DNA from: Glossina fuscipes
Lineage: Eukaryota; Arthropoda; Insecta; Diptera; Glossinidae
Direction of reading: 5' to 3'
DNA: 64,000 nucleotides
NCBI RefSeq assembly: GCF_014805625.2
Contig: NW_023998415.1
Span: 12,860,626 to 12,924,625 of the forward strand
The notes beneath the pieces are model-generated. The model was not told the DNA's origin, did not search any database, and saw only the letters and a list, made by a program, of their open reading frames with translations. This document shows, piece by piece, positions 24,674 to 36,920 of the stretch; positions within the stretch are counted from its first letter, which is position 1; every line of letters begins with the position of its first letter. The translations under genes were made by a program, and so were the position numbers.

Positions 24674-26289
24674 AGTTATTGTCCATTACCACCTAATATT
24701 TATTCTATGTTTTAGGTAGAATATGAGCTCCGCATAAGAAATATAGCTGGTTTTTTTTTTCTGTCGTTGTCGTTGAAAAGTACGTCCTGCTCAGATCTCG
24801 TATTGAAAACTGTAAAAGACTTAAGGTTGGCATGAAAAATTCGGCTGTGAGAGTTTTAAAGGTGTCTTCATTTCTTAAGCATTTGCTGAGGTCTTATGAT
24901 CAGTGCAAGCACTTTAGATGAGAACAATTGAATTTCTGTTAAAATTTGATATTAAGCATCACATATAGTTTAGAATTTGCTTCGCGGTGGTTTAGCGATA
25001 TTTCTCAAACAACAAGAACCAAATGTGAAAGCGAACCAAGGAGGAAAGAATGGGAACAAAGAATAACGCATGTTACCCTGCGGCCAAAAATTAATTTCTC
25101 GAAAAAGAAAAACAAACTAAGCAACCAAGCAAGCAATGCAAACTCTTAAATTCCACATATATAAAAAGAAGCCAAAATGTTGAAAGTTGCAAGAAGCTTA
25201 AATATAAAAAACACTCAATTGATAAACAAGAAGAAATAATTCATACAGAATGACTGTAACCAACAGTCAACTATTCCCTTCCATTAACGTAAGTTTAACT
25301 TCGAATTAAGAGAAAAGAAGGAAAGAAAGCTTGACAAGCATCACCTTTCGAACTTCAATAAAAGAAAGAGAAAATAAACAGAAGAGTAAAAGACGAAAGA
25401 AATAAACCGGGGAAGCCTACATCCTCTCACCTTATTCATCCATTGCGAATGCAATTGTGATGTGAACTTAACTTTCAAAACACGAAGTAAACTTACTCGG
25501 TGTACAAAGTTGAAAAGAACAAAACTCATACGTATGTTTTTAATAGAAAACTCTTCAAACACACAACATTTTCGGTTTCAGCAAACTTTCTTAGATACAT
25601 TATTCGCCAATGTACAGGTTAAATGTATATATGTATACGATACGTACGTACATACATACACATGTATAGCGGTAGAAAATGATCGAATCGGAAAATTAAG
25701 ATGCACGATGTTTATACTCTTGCGGCAGTTACTGCTGTTGTACGTTATTTATATTCCCGCTGTGTGCTTAAGACAGAGAAGAGTAACAGAAATCCCTCAG
25801 CAAAGCGCCTTCGGGGGGTGTTTACCGTGCCTTCCATTAAGGGTGAACGTATATGTAGAGGGATAAAAAAAAGCAATTTCAATTGTTATAATCGGACAAG
25901 CCGGTCTATTAACCACACTACACTATTTCGCTTAATATAATTACTGACCTGGCTGCGTCATAACATAAAAAACAAAAACACAAATGTTTTTGCCGTGCGC
26001 ATAGTTTTCATTAGAACCGTTATTGTGAGGACAAAGAGTGAATTTATGATCCAAACTAAGAATGGTGCACTTAAATACACCTCAGATAGCTACGCTAGCT
26101 AAACCAATTTTCATTATGATATACCAAAAATTGCACGCCATTGCCATGTAAATATTTGTAAGATTGCTTGTAGGGGAAATGTCGTAGAAAATGATTCAAT
26201 TCATTCTAAATTTTTTCGTATTCGTTTAGTATAACAAAGTACTCTTTTTCTATTCGCTTTCTTTGAGAAATACTAATAATTGTAAGGCT

Positions 26290-26400
26290 CTCAGAATATC
26301 TCGGAAATCAAGCGAACACCAAAAAAGATAGACACACGTCAGACAAATAGACAGACAGATAGATTTAATTCGATTCGTAACTTGATTTTTTTATGGATAG
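26290..26400 (-). mobile_element. mini-me-like fragment (GTCY slot)
   Basis: On the minus strand it has an ATTCGAATTAAATC-like stretch followed by CTATCTGTCTGTCTATTTGT. This is the same order (…TCGATTTA then a GTCY-type repeat) as in the copies at 51640-51885 and 54540-54815. Other parts of the element are not clear. Confidence 0.35.
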
Positions 26401-27650
26401 ATATAAGAAAAATTGTTTTTATTTTAAGCCGATTCATATAAACGCATTATATCGTAATCACCAGTGAGAGTGTAGGGTAGAAAAAGCAAAGATGAAATCT
26501 CGAAAATGTATTGAGCTGAAAAAGAAAGCTATAAAGATTAAATTTTAAACTTTTATGTATGGGTGTATCAGCATTTGTTAAAACAAGTAAAATAAAAGAA
26601 AATGGATGAAGGGATTAAATAGATTTAGAAAGAATCTATTGCCACGAAATATTGCACAATACGACTAAGCAGAAATTATGCTCGGCAATGATCGACTATT
26701 TCAACAGCTATCGCATAGAAAATCGTATTTGTGTTCTGAAGACAGTAAGTAACTCAGTAATTAGTCTTTCAATCGTGAAACATATATCGGGGCGAACACA
26801 AGCACAAATCCACCCGATATAATCATACCTATATAATAGAGAAAATTTACATTTTTCTAGAACGGTTTTAGTTTCACGTCCCCTCAATCGAACCGGACAA
26901 AAGTTATTGAATGGAAATAAAATTTATAATAAAATTTATATTGTAATGTTATGCTATAATTGAGGACAGTCAAGTTAACTAAGATGTCTAGGTCTGATAT
27001 CTTACTTATGTAAAAATGCGCATATAATTTCCAGCGGCCTTAACGAATACTTCTGGTTGAACATATGCCATAAGAATATTAATATACTTTTAGCTGAAAA
27101 GTAAGGTAGAAAATAAATGCAGAGTAAATATACTTACGGGCATGAAAGTATTTGAAAAAACCAATTCAATAATATTAAAAGTATATAAAATCAATATACT
27201 TTAAACGTATTGGGAATAATCAATGATATTATTTATAAAACGTTCCTGTTCAAGGGTTAAGAAGAATGCAGGAAAATCGCCAATGGTAACGAATTAAAAT
27301 CTGTGTGTGAAGGCGAACATATTTTAAATGCAATAAAATAAGGTGTGATGTTTAAAAAATTAACGTGACGAAATGTGCTTAATACTAACATTTACACACA
27401 ATTTCTCATCAAGAGCACGGTTACCTTCTTACCTTTAACCCTAGACCAACTAAACAATTCTATGTCGGAAATATTAGGAAAGAAAATGCGGATATTCGTA
27501 GATTAAATTAGAATGAAAATAGGTTTAGTCTGCCCATAAATACACTTAGCAAAGTAATACGCGACAAGTGAACTTCATTTTCATCAAAACGCCTGAGTAC
27601 ATTCTAGAAAATGTTTCACATAATTTTCATAACTTTAAGAAAAAAACGAT

Positions 27651-27752
27651 CATTATTATTATTATTATTATTAATTTAGTTTGAGCAATAAATTGTAAGA
27701 CTAAAGCACTAGTATCTAAGCCTACCGGCTCTGTTGGAGACTTTACCGCACT
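27651..27752 (-). mobile_element. SINE copy, minus strand, 5'-truncated
   Basis: On the minus strand it begins at AGTGCGGTAAAGTC and continues through GAGCCGGTAGGCTTAG, ATACTAGTGCTTTAGTCTTA and a TTTATTGCTC segment to about eight TAA units. Of all copies, its tail (GAGCCGGTAG, then CTAGTGCT) is closest to the 3' end of the LINE remnant at 51506-51563. The tRNA A and B boxes are missing. Confidence 0.75.
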
Positions 27753-30700
27753 AAAATAAAAAATTAAAATTTTTGTTTAAAAACTAATTCGATCGGTTTA
27801 TTGACATGCTTGAGCTGAGAATAGTTTCTGGCTCGTTCATTATTATATCACGTTATCTCTCAAAATTCATTTCAAGCTGCAATTTGATACGCACTTGTTT
27901 TCTATTGCTCACAAGTTCATGTCGATGTTCTTGAAATATTTTTTTTTTTTTGGAATCGATTCAGGCAGACCTTTTTTTTTTATTATTATGCGCTTGATTG
28001 TTATTCCTATAACCCTAAACATTTGGAATTTGAGGTTAGCCGTTCAAATGCTAACTTTAAAATGGGCATCGTTCGCTTATAAAAATGTCAGTCTATAATT
28101 TTACTTTAAAGCTTACTGTCGAGCACATGTGTCCAAAAATGAAAAGAGAATTAAATTTTTGTTTTTTTGTGACTGACTACCTTAGATTCGCCCAAAGATG
28201 AAAAAAAAAAATTTTTTTTCTTTGTAATGTTTTTTTTCTTTTTTTCTCATGCTTGTTACTTTTTTTGTGTAACGTAAACACGACATAGTTGGTGTTTGCA
28301 TTAGAAACTCTTTGGCTACTTTTACTAAAGTGAAATTCACTAATGAAAGGAAGTTCCATTTCCTCTTCACGGCGGTCTCGTTTCGTATATAGAGAATGCT
28401 ATCACAATATTCTCACTATAAATCATCACAAAGAGTAAAACGGCCACGAAGACCAAGAAGAAAATTAAGGCAATATTGATGTAGGAAAATCCTTTTGAAA
28501 TATTTCATGTAAACAGCATATGCACTATGACAAGCACTCACGAATAAAAGAAACAAGACTCAACATATAAATCGATGTATAAAGAAAAATGAAAAAAAAA
28601 AAAAAATTGTAACTTTATAAGCGATACAGACGCGAATGTCTCTTTTGATGATTAAGAAATGGACAAGTTACAGTCGATTGTGACGCATGTTCGATATCCA
28701 CCAGTTTTCAACTTAATATATAAAAATTGTAAAGTAATTTTTCGTGGACGCATCAGCTGACCAAATGATATAATTTTTTCTTTCGAAAATATTGTTAGCC
28801 AGTATTGGAGGCCATTGCGTCACTCTACCGACTAAACAGGACTAAACTATCGCTTGTAAACCTTTCGAAACAAGTCCCATTAACGTTTATTTGTTTCCAT
28901 ACTTTAGTTAATTACCTCTTACCTCATTTAATTTTCAATAGAATCTGAGAGCTTTTCATGTGAACTCATTTTCATATATCACATATATGTATTTGATATT
29001 CGTAATAATACTTTAGTTGGATGGCAGACAAGTGTACATGACCAGAGCGGGATGGCGTATGACCGATTAACCTTTTTTTGTATGCCGTGTTTTTAATGGT
29101 ATCGCCCTTATTAATTAACATGATTTTGTACCTACTGACCAAAACAATTTTATGCGGGTTTAATTCGTTTCATGCATCTACGTGAACATCAACATTTTCA
29201 ATCTTTCATTGTAAATGGATCTTAGAGCAATCTTTGATGATTTTTTATGCGCGAAGATTATTATTTCTATTGTAACTTAAATTTGCAAACGAAACAAAGT
29301 TTGATTCAAAAGGAGTCTCTTCGCCATATCAATAAGGACTAAGGTATGCTGGAATAAGTCTGCTTATAATGGCATTCACACGATTTGCTTTGAAAGGTTG
29401 GCAAGCAAAGCAAAGAAATGCATTTCAACAAACTGCATTTTAAAATTGAAGTGAAAAGATATTTTATAAGCTTCAGCTCTAATTTGAGCGAATAGCAATA
29501 ATAGTCTTACATTACCTTAACCTTTACCGAGTTTGCTCAATCGCCTAAAGCCATTAATTTCGCTGTGAGAGATAAGCCGCAACGTACTTTTCAAATAAAT
29601 AAAATTTGCTGTTTATGCAAAAGCAAACAAGAGCCTTTGAGACGAATCTTGCATACTTTTCATTTTAGTTAGATTTAGTTGGATTGCATTTATCAATTTA
29701 TTTTGTTGATTGAAACAATTTCGAACAGGATTTAAATGTGAAAAATGTCTATGTGGCATTTAAATATATATGCTTTAAATATCAAATCGGCGGATGCGTT
29801 AGAAAATTTTGCTTATAATGAAATTAATAAATCGAAAATTTATATTTCCTTCTAAATACCGAATCTTATGGCTCTTATCAAAATTTCTCTGTTCAATTCA
29901 TTTAAGAGTATGTTTAGGCAATTTGAGGGTTTCATGATGCTTTGTCTCTCTGCCTTAGTATCTCGTTGCTTTTCCTTTCATCTATCTAATGTAAATATTC
30001 CTAATCGATTTAAATGAATCAATAATTGTGTGTTTATTGCATTTCCATTGTAACGGTAACGGGATTAATAGAGGCAACAGTAAAATAATTGTGATACTAT
30101 TGTGTTTAAGTGAATGCTTAATATTTATGGACAAGCAAGTCCTACTGTGTATCTTAATTAAACTGCCACTTTTTCCTTTTGCGCTTCAATACCGTTACAT
30201 TTTGTACAATACAAAAGCCGTTAATTACATGTAATCCTGAAAAGACTATGCATACGTGTTTGTGCAGCGATATACATGTCGCAATAATATATTAATAAAA
30301 AAATACCTGCAATTAATCAATCATTACGCAATAGCATTACTTAAAACTGGATCGGTGATAGATTGATAGTCAAACGGGCAGCCTGGTTTCTTCTTCTTTT
30401 TTTCTCTTTTGTTTTTTTTTTTTTTTTTGACATTTACTCTCTTAAAAAATTATATGTTATCAGCATATATATAATGGAGATCATTGTAAATCGCAAAATC
30501 AATTAAGACTACCCTTAGCTGGAGGAAATTAGATAAAAATTAGATTTCTATTCGAAAAAAACACTCGGAGGTCAAATTATATGCTATACGGATTTTTTTT
30601 TTTTTGAAATCTTAATACGTAAAATGTTATAATGGATCAATATTTTATACCATTTCGGTTAATACAGTTACACATATAACAAGCATTCAAAGGCGTCTTT

Positions 30701-31900
30701 TCTTATACCCGGCGATCTTGTATTCACTTTACGTTTGCGAGAAAAGAAAAAACTAGCATTTTTAGATGTAGATGTACACTTTCGTAATATTAACATATGA
30801 CGCCCCCAGACAACAACAGTTCATCGTCGCGACATCAAATGAATAGTAATCAGGAAGATAAGTGTAAAACAATTTTTTTTGTTTCGGTCTAGTAGTATAG
30901 GAATTCATGCTTAAGCCCTAATTTCACTTCTCAGGGCATAATATCGAGATTTCATTGTATTTAAAATGGAAGAATGTTTCAAGTGGGAAAGATGTAAATA
31001 TAGACATCTCTCACGACGGATAGGCAATTAAATTAATTTTAAATATTAATCATAGAGGTTGTTGTAATTGTGTTGTTGAGTGCGATAAATTTTGTAACAG
31101 ATTGATAAGCGTTTTCTTTTCAAAATTTATCGCGTCGGTTGTTAATATACCACTAATCAGTGTCAATGAATTTGTGCCGTGTGAGAAGTTCGTTGCATAA
31201 GCTCTAGAAAATCTCTTGCCTCTAATATATTTGTTATTTTTTACTTTAAAGAATTAATTAATTTAAAAAAAAAAAAAAAAAAAAAAACCTCATATGTACT
31301 GTGAAAATGAATTTGCATAGCGGTTGAATAATTTCAGTACACGAAAAATATATATGTTTCTCTCGCTAGTTAATTGAATTAATTTTTTTAGATTTTTTTA
31401 TATATATTTTTATTTAATTTGTGATTTAATTGACAACAAATTACTGTAACATATACTTGAGTGTTCCATTGTTATTAGCGCGCATTCAGCATATTTAATG
31501 TTAATTTGCCATAGCTTGAGGGCTGAACATATGTTTATTATAATAATAATGAGTCCTTTGTGTTTATGTTGTACTAACAATGGAACAAAGCATTAATTCA
31601 TATGAAATGAGTACATTTTCATTTATTATTATTTTCCACAAATTTCTTCGCATATATTTATCTGTCACGTTTGGCATTTTATGCGACTGGCATCATATTA
31701 TTGCGTTAAATACAGAGCATTCACCGCAAGGAACATAACAGAGAAGCCATACGGGACAAAACTATGGACGTGTAAGCCACATATATATGAAATGAAAAAC
31801 TTTACTGCTAAAGGGCAATATATATTTTTGTATGATTGTACTGCATGGAATCGTCCGCATAGTCTTTGAACTGAAATATTGCGATGATGTCGATAGAGAT
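27753..31900. other. AT-rich non-coding block
   Basis: No gene recognised. It contains A and T runs (for example 28200-28220, 30412-30429, 31265-31287). A minus-strand stretch open over 45 codons, ending at 28367-28369, would encode a very hydrophobic segment, but it has no start codon and no known match. Confidence 0.5.
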
Positions 31901-31926
31901 GCCAGAGCCAGAGCCAGAGCCAGAGC
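31901..31926. repeat. (CAGAGC)n hexanucleotide repeat
   Basis: About four units of a six-base repeat. It produces Ala-Arg runs on the plus strand and Leu-Trp or Ala-Leu runs on the minus strand in overlapping frames. None of these is credible as a gene. Confidence 0.9.
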
Positions 31927-34900
31927 ATATGCTATAAAGATGTTGCAACAAAAGATCAAACTTGAAGGTATGGAATTCAGAATTTTAATTAAAATTTTAC
32001 TCATACACAATGCTGCTGTCGTCGCATACCTCACTGGCTAGAATACTTTTGTTTTTCCTTTCACACCTTAAATGATAAAAATCTCCACATATGCGGAGCC
32101 TTTTTGCCGTATATAAATATTTTCTTGGTTGCGTTAGCAAACGTGTATACGATGAATGACAGCCGCAAATATATTTTTAGGTGTAACGTATTAGTATTTT
32201 TGTATAGGCATAGGAGCAGGAGCAGGCAAGCTATTAGCGTAGATGTGATAAACCGGCAAAATTATATAAAATCTCGGAGCAACAGTTAACCAATACGCTA
32301 TACGAACGTAGAAATAGAAAGAATATTAAGATATTTTAGTGAATATTTAAGCGAAGAATGTGTATGTTTGCAGCAGTATGTTTCCCAAAGATTTCCTCAC
32401 TTTTTGACCAGTTTTATTAATCTTGAATTAAGTAAAACTTTCATATATCAATAATATATATATGAATACATATATGAATGTATTTCATAATAATTATGGA
32501 TCTAAAGTGCTTTTAAATACAACTTTGTGTCTTGCATGCAAAACGAAAGATTTTTAATTTTTTTAACTTAACCTTAAATACATTATATATATTTAAGCTT
32601 TATCTAGATTAAAGAAGCTTTAGATATTTTAAGGCAAATATTTTCTAATTTCCGCCAAGTTTACATAGCGCAATTGATAAAATTCTTTCAGTTTTCATCA
32701 TCATCCCCCTCTTGTCATTCCATTACGCTGCCAATCATTTATGTCTAATATCAGATTAATATTTGGCAAACGATCTCTTTGAAAATTAGCAAAGAAGCGA
32801 GCAAGTAAGCGAGGATAACCACCTCCCTTTTTTAAATTTATATGAAATTTTTTTCAATAAATTTTTTTAAATAGATTTTATATAACCTTACTATGTACTA
32901 TGTTCTCTCAGCAAAAAGACTATTAATTGTTAACTTCTAATGCGACAATTGTAAATATTTTGAATGCAGTATTTAACGATAATCTAATGTACTACACTAA
33001 ACCTAAATGAACGAGAAAATATTGCTAAAATGATAGAATTGTGCTACCAAGTTGCATTTCTAATGGAAATTTGTTTGAAGTTTACGCAGAAAAAATATGC
33101 CTGAGTTGAATATATGAAAACATTATTTTTCAATTATCTTGCAATTATTACATTTTTTTTTTAATATCTATTTAATATTTAGTTTGCAAGCAATAAAATA
33201 CGAGAAAAATTTGTAAAAATAAATTTAAGATTCGCAGAGAACGTATACAGAAGCCAATCGCCTAACAATGTAAATAAATATGAATGAGCGCATGTGTGTG
33301 TTTAATTATATGATAAAAATGAAAGCAAATATAAATTTTTAGAAGCCTTTACACAAAGCCGTAAATAAACCTTAGCGATGTTCGATGTGCCCAAACACAT
33401 GCTAATTATACCATTTTCGTTTATTATCTGCAATGAGAGAAGTTCTCCCTCCCAACACTAACTTCCATGCTAATGAGATAATATAAAAATGGAAAGAGTA
33501 ATTTAACGGGCCGTTTAGTTATTGTGAATATTTGCTCATAATTAAACGCTTGTACGTGATATTGTGCATTTATTTTTAGGTAAATTAAGAGACAACCATT
33601 AGACATATTTTGATTTTATTTTGCATATGTTGTTGGAATTTTTAGTTGTTGCACGCGTAGGCACTATTTAGTAGACGAATATTATATAAATATATGGGAT
33701 ATAATCATTGGCGCTTATAACATAAGATAACTTAGTCGAGAGTACTAACAAAAATTGATTGCATTACCATCTAATAGTTGAAAGCACAAGTGTGCCGTTG
33801 AATAATCAAAAATTTGTAAATTTTCGCTATGGGGCACACAAGAGCAGTATCATACAACAAACTTTGCGTATAACATCATGAAGTTTGTAAAAATTAACGG
33901 CACAATACGGCAGCTATTCATGGTAATGTGCGAGCAATAAACTGCCAAAGCGAATAACATTGTTTGGTCACCGTTGTAACCGTCGTCAATTCGATTATTT
34001 TTTGGGATAATTAAATTTTCATATCGATTTCAGCTAAATTTTCTGCCATCTTCAGCCAATCCACTAATCAGTTTCAACTCTAAATGGTTGGTCCAGATTG
34101 AGTTGATAGCTATAAGCTTGCGTCTGAATTACTTTTCAAAAGTTATAATTAACTGTAAAATATATAAAAATTATTGTTTTTCTCTCCCGATCACATAAAT
34201 GTAATAAGCAATGGTCTGTCAGTTGACAAATTAATTTTTGAATAATTAAATGATTTTTAAAACTTCAGCCTATTAATTGGTTTTTATGTACTTCAACTCT
34301 CGAGCTTAGCCTTAGGTTGTTAGTACAACCTATTCTTAAATATGACTTAATTTTTTCGGTATCAACCATATGATCCTTATTTTCAGCAAATTGATTGCGC
34401 GCAAAAAGATTTTCTACTAAGCGTAGTCTATCGTAGAATACTTATGTCCGGTCCATGACAGGTCTCAGGTGTGTTTACATATTAAATTAAGGCAATATAA
34501 TTATTCATATTTTGGGACTCAAATAGGTGAAGAATCGTATTAGGGGAAACAGTGTAGGTTATTTAATGAGAGATCTTATCCAACTACAAGATTTCTGAGA
34601 GACAGTGCATGAGCTCATATTGCTAAAGCTGTCCAGGAAATCGCCAGACGTTACTCTTTCCGATACATTCTTCCTTCTATGCTTCTTGAGAAACACAAAC
34701 AATGGATCTTTTCCTGGACAGTTTTAAAATATGCTTTTAACTGAAGACCGCGACTGAAGAATGTGACCAAATCTGAGTAAGATGATCGAGACATCGATAT
34801 ACTTCTAAATATCACACGAGTGTATCGTTTCTTTAATTAACATTATAAGCACTATATAGACGGGCCTCTCACATTACTTACTTTTAACTATTTGTATACG

Positions 34901-36689
34901 ACATTGACTGAATTGTCGAAAAGAAAATATTAAAATATATACTTTTTCTGAAACAAAGAACACCTAAACTACATGAATATAATCGGAAGACGTGCAGCTC
35001 CAGTAATTGGAAAGATTGCTTTTATTCTAAGAACATTTTTAAAACGAGCTTTGGCTCGAGCCGACTACAACTCTTTTTGTCTTCGGTTTACATTACAATC
35101 CCGATTATTTGATGCACACAATGTTGAAAAGCAACTGTATTCGCCAGCGCTAATAAATCGCATAATCAAGATGAAGGGTCAATTTAGGGTCCTCTTTATC
35201 GAGTTAACGTACAATGAGAAAAACGACAAAGTTATGTTCGCATTTTTAGCTGATAGCATTCGATTGCTTTCGTATCGGATTTGACCTTTTGTTCGTTGTA
35301 CTTACCATGAAGTATTTATTAGTGTGAAAGAAGAGGAAGAAAAGTAAGGCAAGGTTTAATAAATTGCTTATATTATTATTTATAGAAATTTTCAAGTTCT
35401 TTTTTCTTAATAGCTAACTTGACTTTTAGAACTTTTATATGCGTGATGTGTCTTCCTGTGTCCATTTTGTGTTTTTCTTCTAATATTTTTAAAGATTGTC
35501 GCGAGGCGATCAGAATTTGCTTGAGTGTTGTCACCATAGTTTTGCAGAACTAGTCTGTTTTTTGAACTGAGTTGTGATCCCTCTCCCCTGCCAGACTATA
35601 TATCGAGCAAAAAGGTAATAAAATCTACATTCTGAAGGTACTTCCTTCATCTCTAGTAATCGTGTATTTCCATTACTTGTCGCTCCACACAAATTACTTT
35701 ATGAAACCCATATTCATTTATATCTTTTCAAATTTCTTGACTCCAACAAGTAAAGGCATCGAAAATAGTTATATGATTTTATCATATATATATATAACAC
35801 TTTTGAATATGAAACTCGATAGCTATTCTGCTTTCACGGTAAACCATGACATTTTGCGTCCGATATCGAAACAACACTAATACACTATTGAGCATCATTA
35901 ATTGAAAATGCAAAGAGAACCGACCCCAAATTTTTCATGTTCGGATTGCATTTTTCTTCTTTTTAATTTTTACCTTACATGAATATAATGATGGTATTGT
36001 CTGACGAACATTTCCATCAATTGTCAGTTTATCTCTATTATTTAGCCAAGATATTTTCTAGATTTTTAACACAACCCTGATTTTCCATATTAAAATTTCT
36101 GCTGTGCAGTTAAACTTTAACGCGCATATACGCTTTTTCTCTGAATATGAAAAACTTTCTTTGAAGTATTCAACCCCATGTGGAAAACTTAAAAAGTAAA
36201 TAATAACAATAAAATCTAAAAACTGTTGGAACGGAAACACACAACAAAAACAAAAGCAAATGAAAATATTCTAGTCAAGGAGACCGATCATTAAATACAC
36301 TATACCGCTTCTTCACGACTTGTCGTTTATTATTGTGACAAAATATTTTTATATGCAAGGGACGATCAAATAAATAGACTTATGTTATCCAAATTTCATT
36401 CAGTTCAATCTTATCTTAAATTAGTACTAATATGGATCGAATTTCATCATAAAATATGAAATAGTAGTAGCTTTTCGCCAAATAAACATTCATGTGGTAG
36501 GTAATTGAAAAAGAAAAAATAATAATAATAGAAATTGTTTCATTTGATCCAAATATTTTGCATTAATTTAATCCGACATAATACTAATACTCAGCGATTT
36601 TTGCCCGGGGAAACTTTTAAAAATTTTCTTTATATATAGATGATAGGCGGATATATATATATAGTGGTTCGATCGAATCCATTTTCCAA
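31927..36689. other. AT-rich non-coding block
   Basis: No gene recognised. The longest frame here (34973-35284, 103 codons, plus strand) has a mixed, basic composition but no domain I know. A 12-bp perfect inverted repeat (CTGTCCAGGAAA) lies at 34629-34640 and 34710-34721. Confidence 0.5.
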
Positions 36690-36805
36690 TGGTGTTCTTT
36701 CTTGGGCTAAAACAAGTCGGTCTACCAAATCTAAGCAAAAAATCTTAAAAGTTCGACCTATAAGTTAAACACAAAGATTCATAAATGGGCATAAGACAGA
36801 CATAT

Positions 36806-36850
<45 letters not shown>

Positions 36851-36920
36851 AGCTAAAATTGAATCAAGCGATGAGTATAATAAATAATGGATCTACTTTA
36901 TATTCTTCTGCGTGTTATAT
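36690..36920 (-). mobile_element. mini-me-like copy with expanded (CT)n slot
   Basis: On the minus strand ACACGCAGAAGAATATAAAG is followed by GCTTGATTCAATTTTAGC, then a long (CT)n tract (36809-36848 on the plus strand as GA), then CTGTCTATATGTCTGTC. The order of core, pyrimidine microsatellite and GTCY units matches the other mini-me-like copies, with the slot expanded into a pure CT repeat. Confidence 0.45.
36809..36848. repeat. (GA)n microsatellite inside a mini-me-like copy
   Basis: About 19 to 20 GA units, flanked by the GACAGACATATAGACA remnant of a GTCY slot. Confidence 0.95.

Larger units (their letters stand above)
23411..27650. other. AT-rich non-coding block
   Basis: No gene recognised. 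The first 350 bases may contain the more diverged N-terminal part of the mariner element. Also present are a perfect 14-bp tandem duplication (AAACTTGTTAGTTT at 24232-24259) and an (ATT)n tract at 24649-24673. A weak mini-me-like piece lies at 26290-26400. A purine-rich minus-strand frame near 25341-25562 and two overlapping frames at 25462-25940 have no recognisable domains. Confidence 0.5.

Noticed and set aside
31698..32041. Overlapping frames with Leu-Trp, Ala-Leu or Ala-Arg runs
   Set aside because: They are translations of the (CAGAGC)n repeat in different frames.
34973..35284. 103-codon plus-strand frame
   Set aside because: Composition is mixed, but no domain, signal peptide or splice context supports it.
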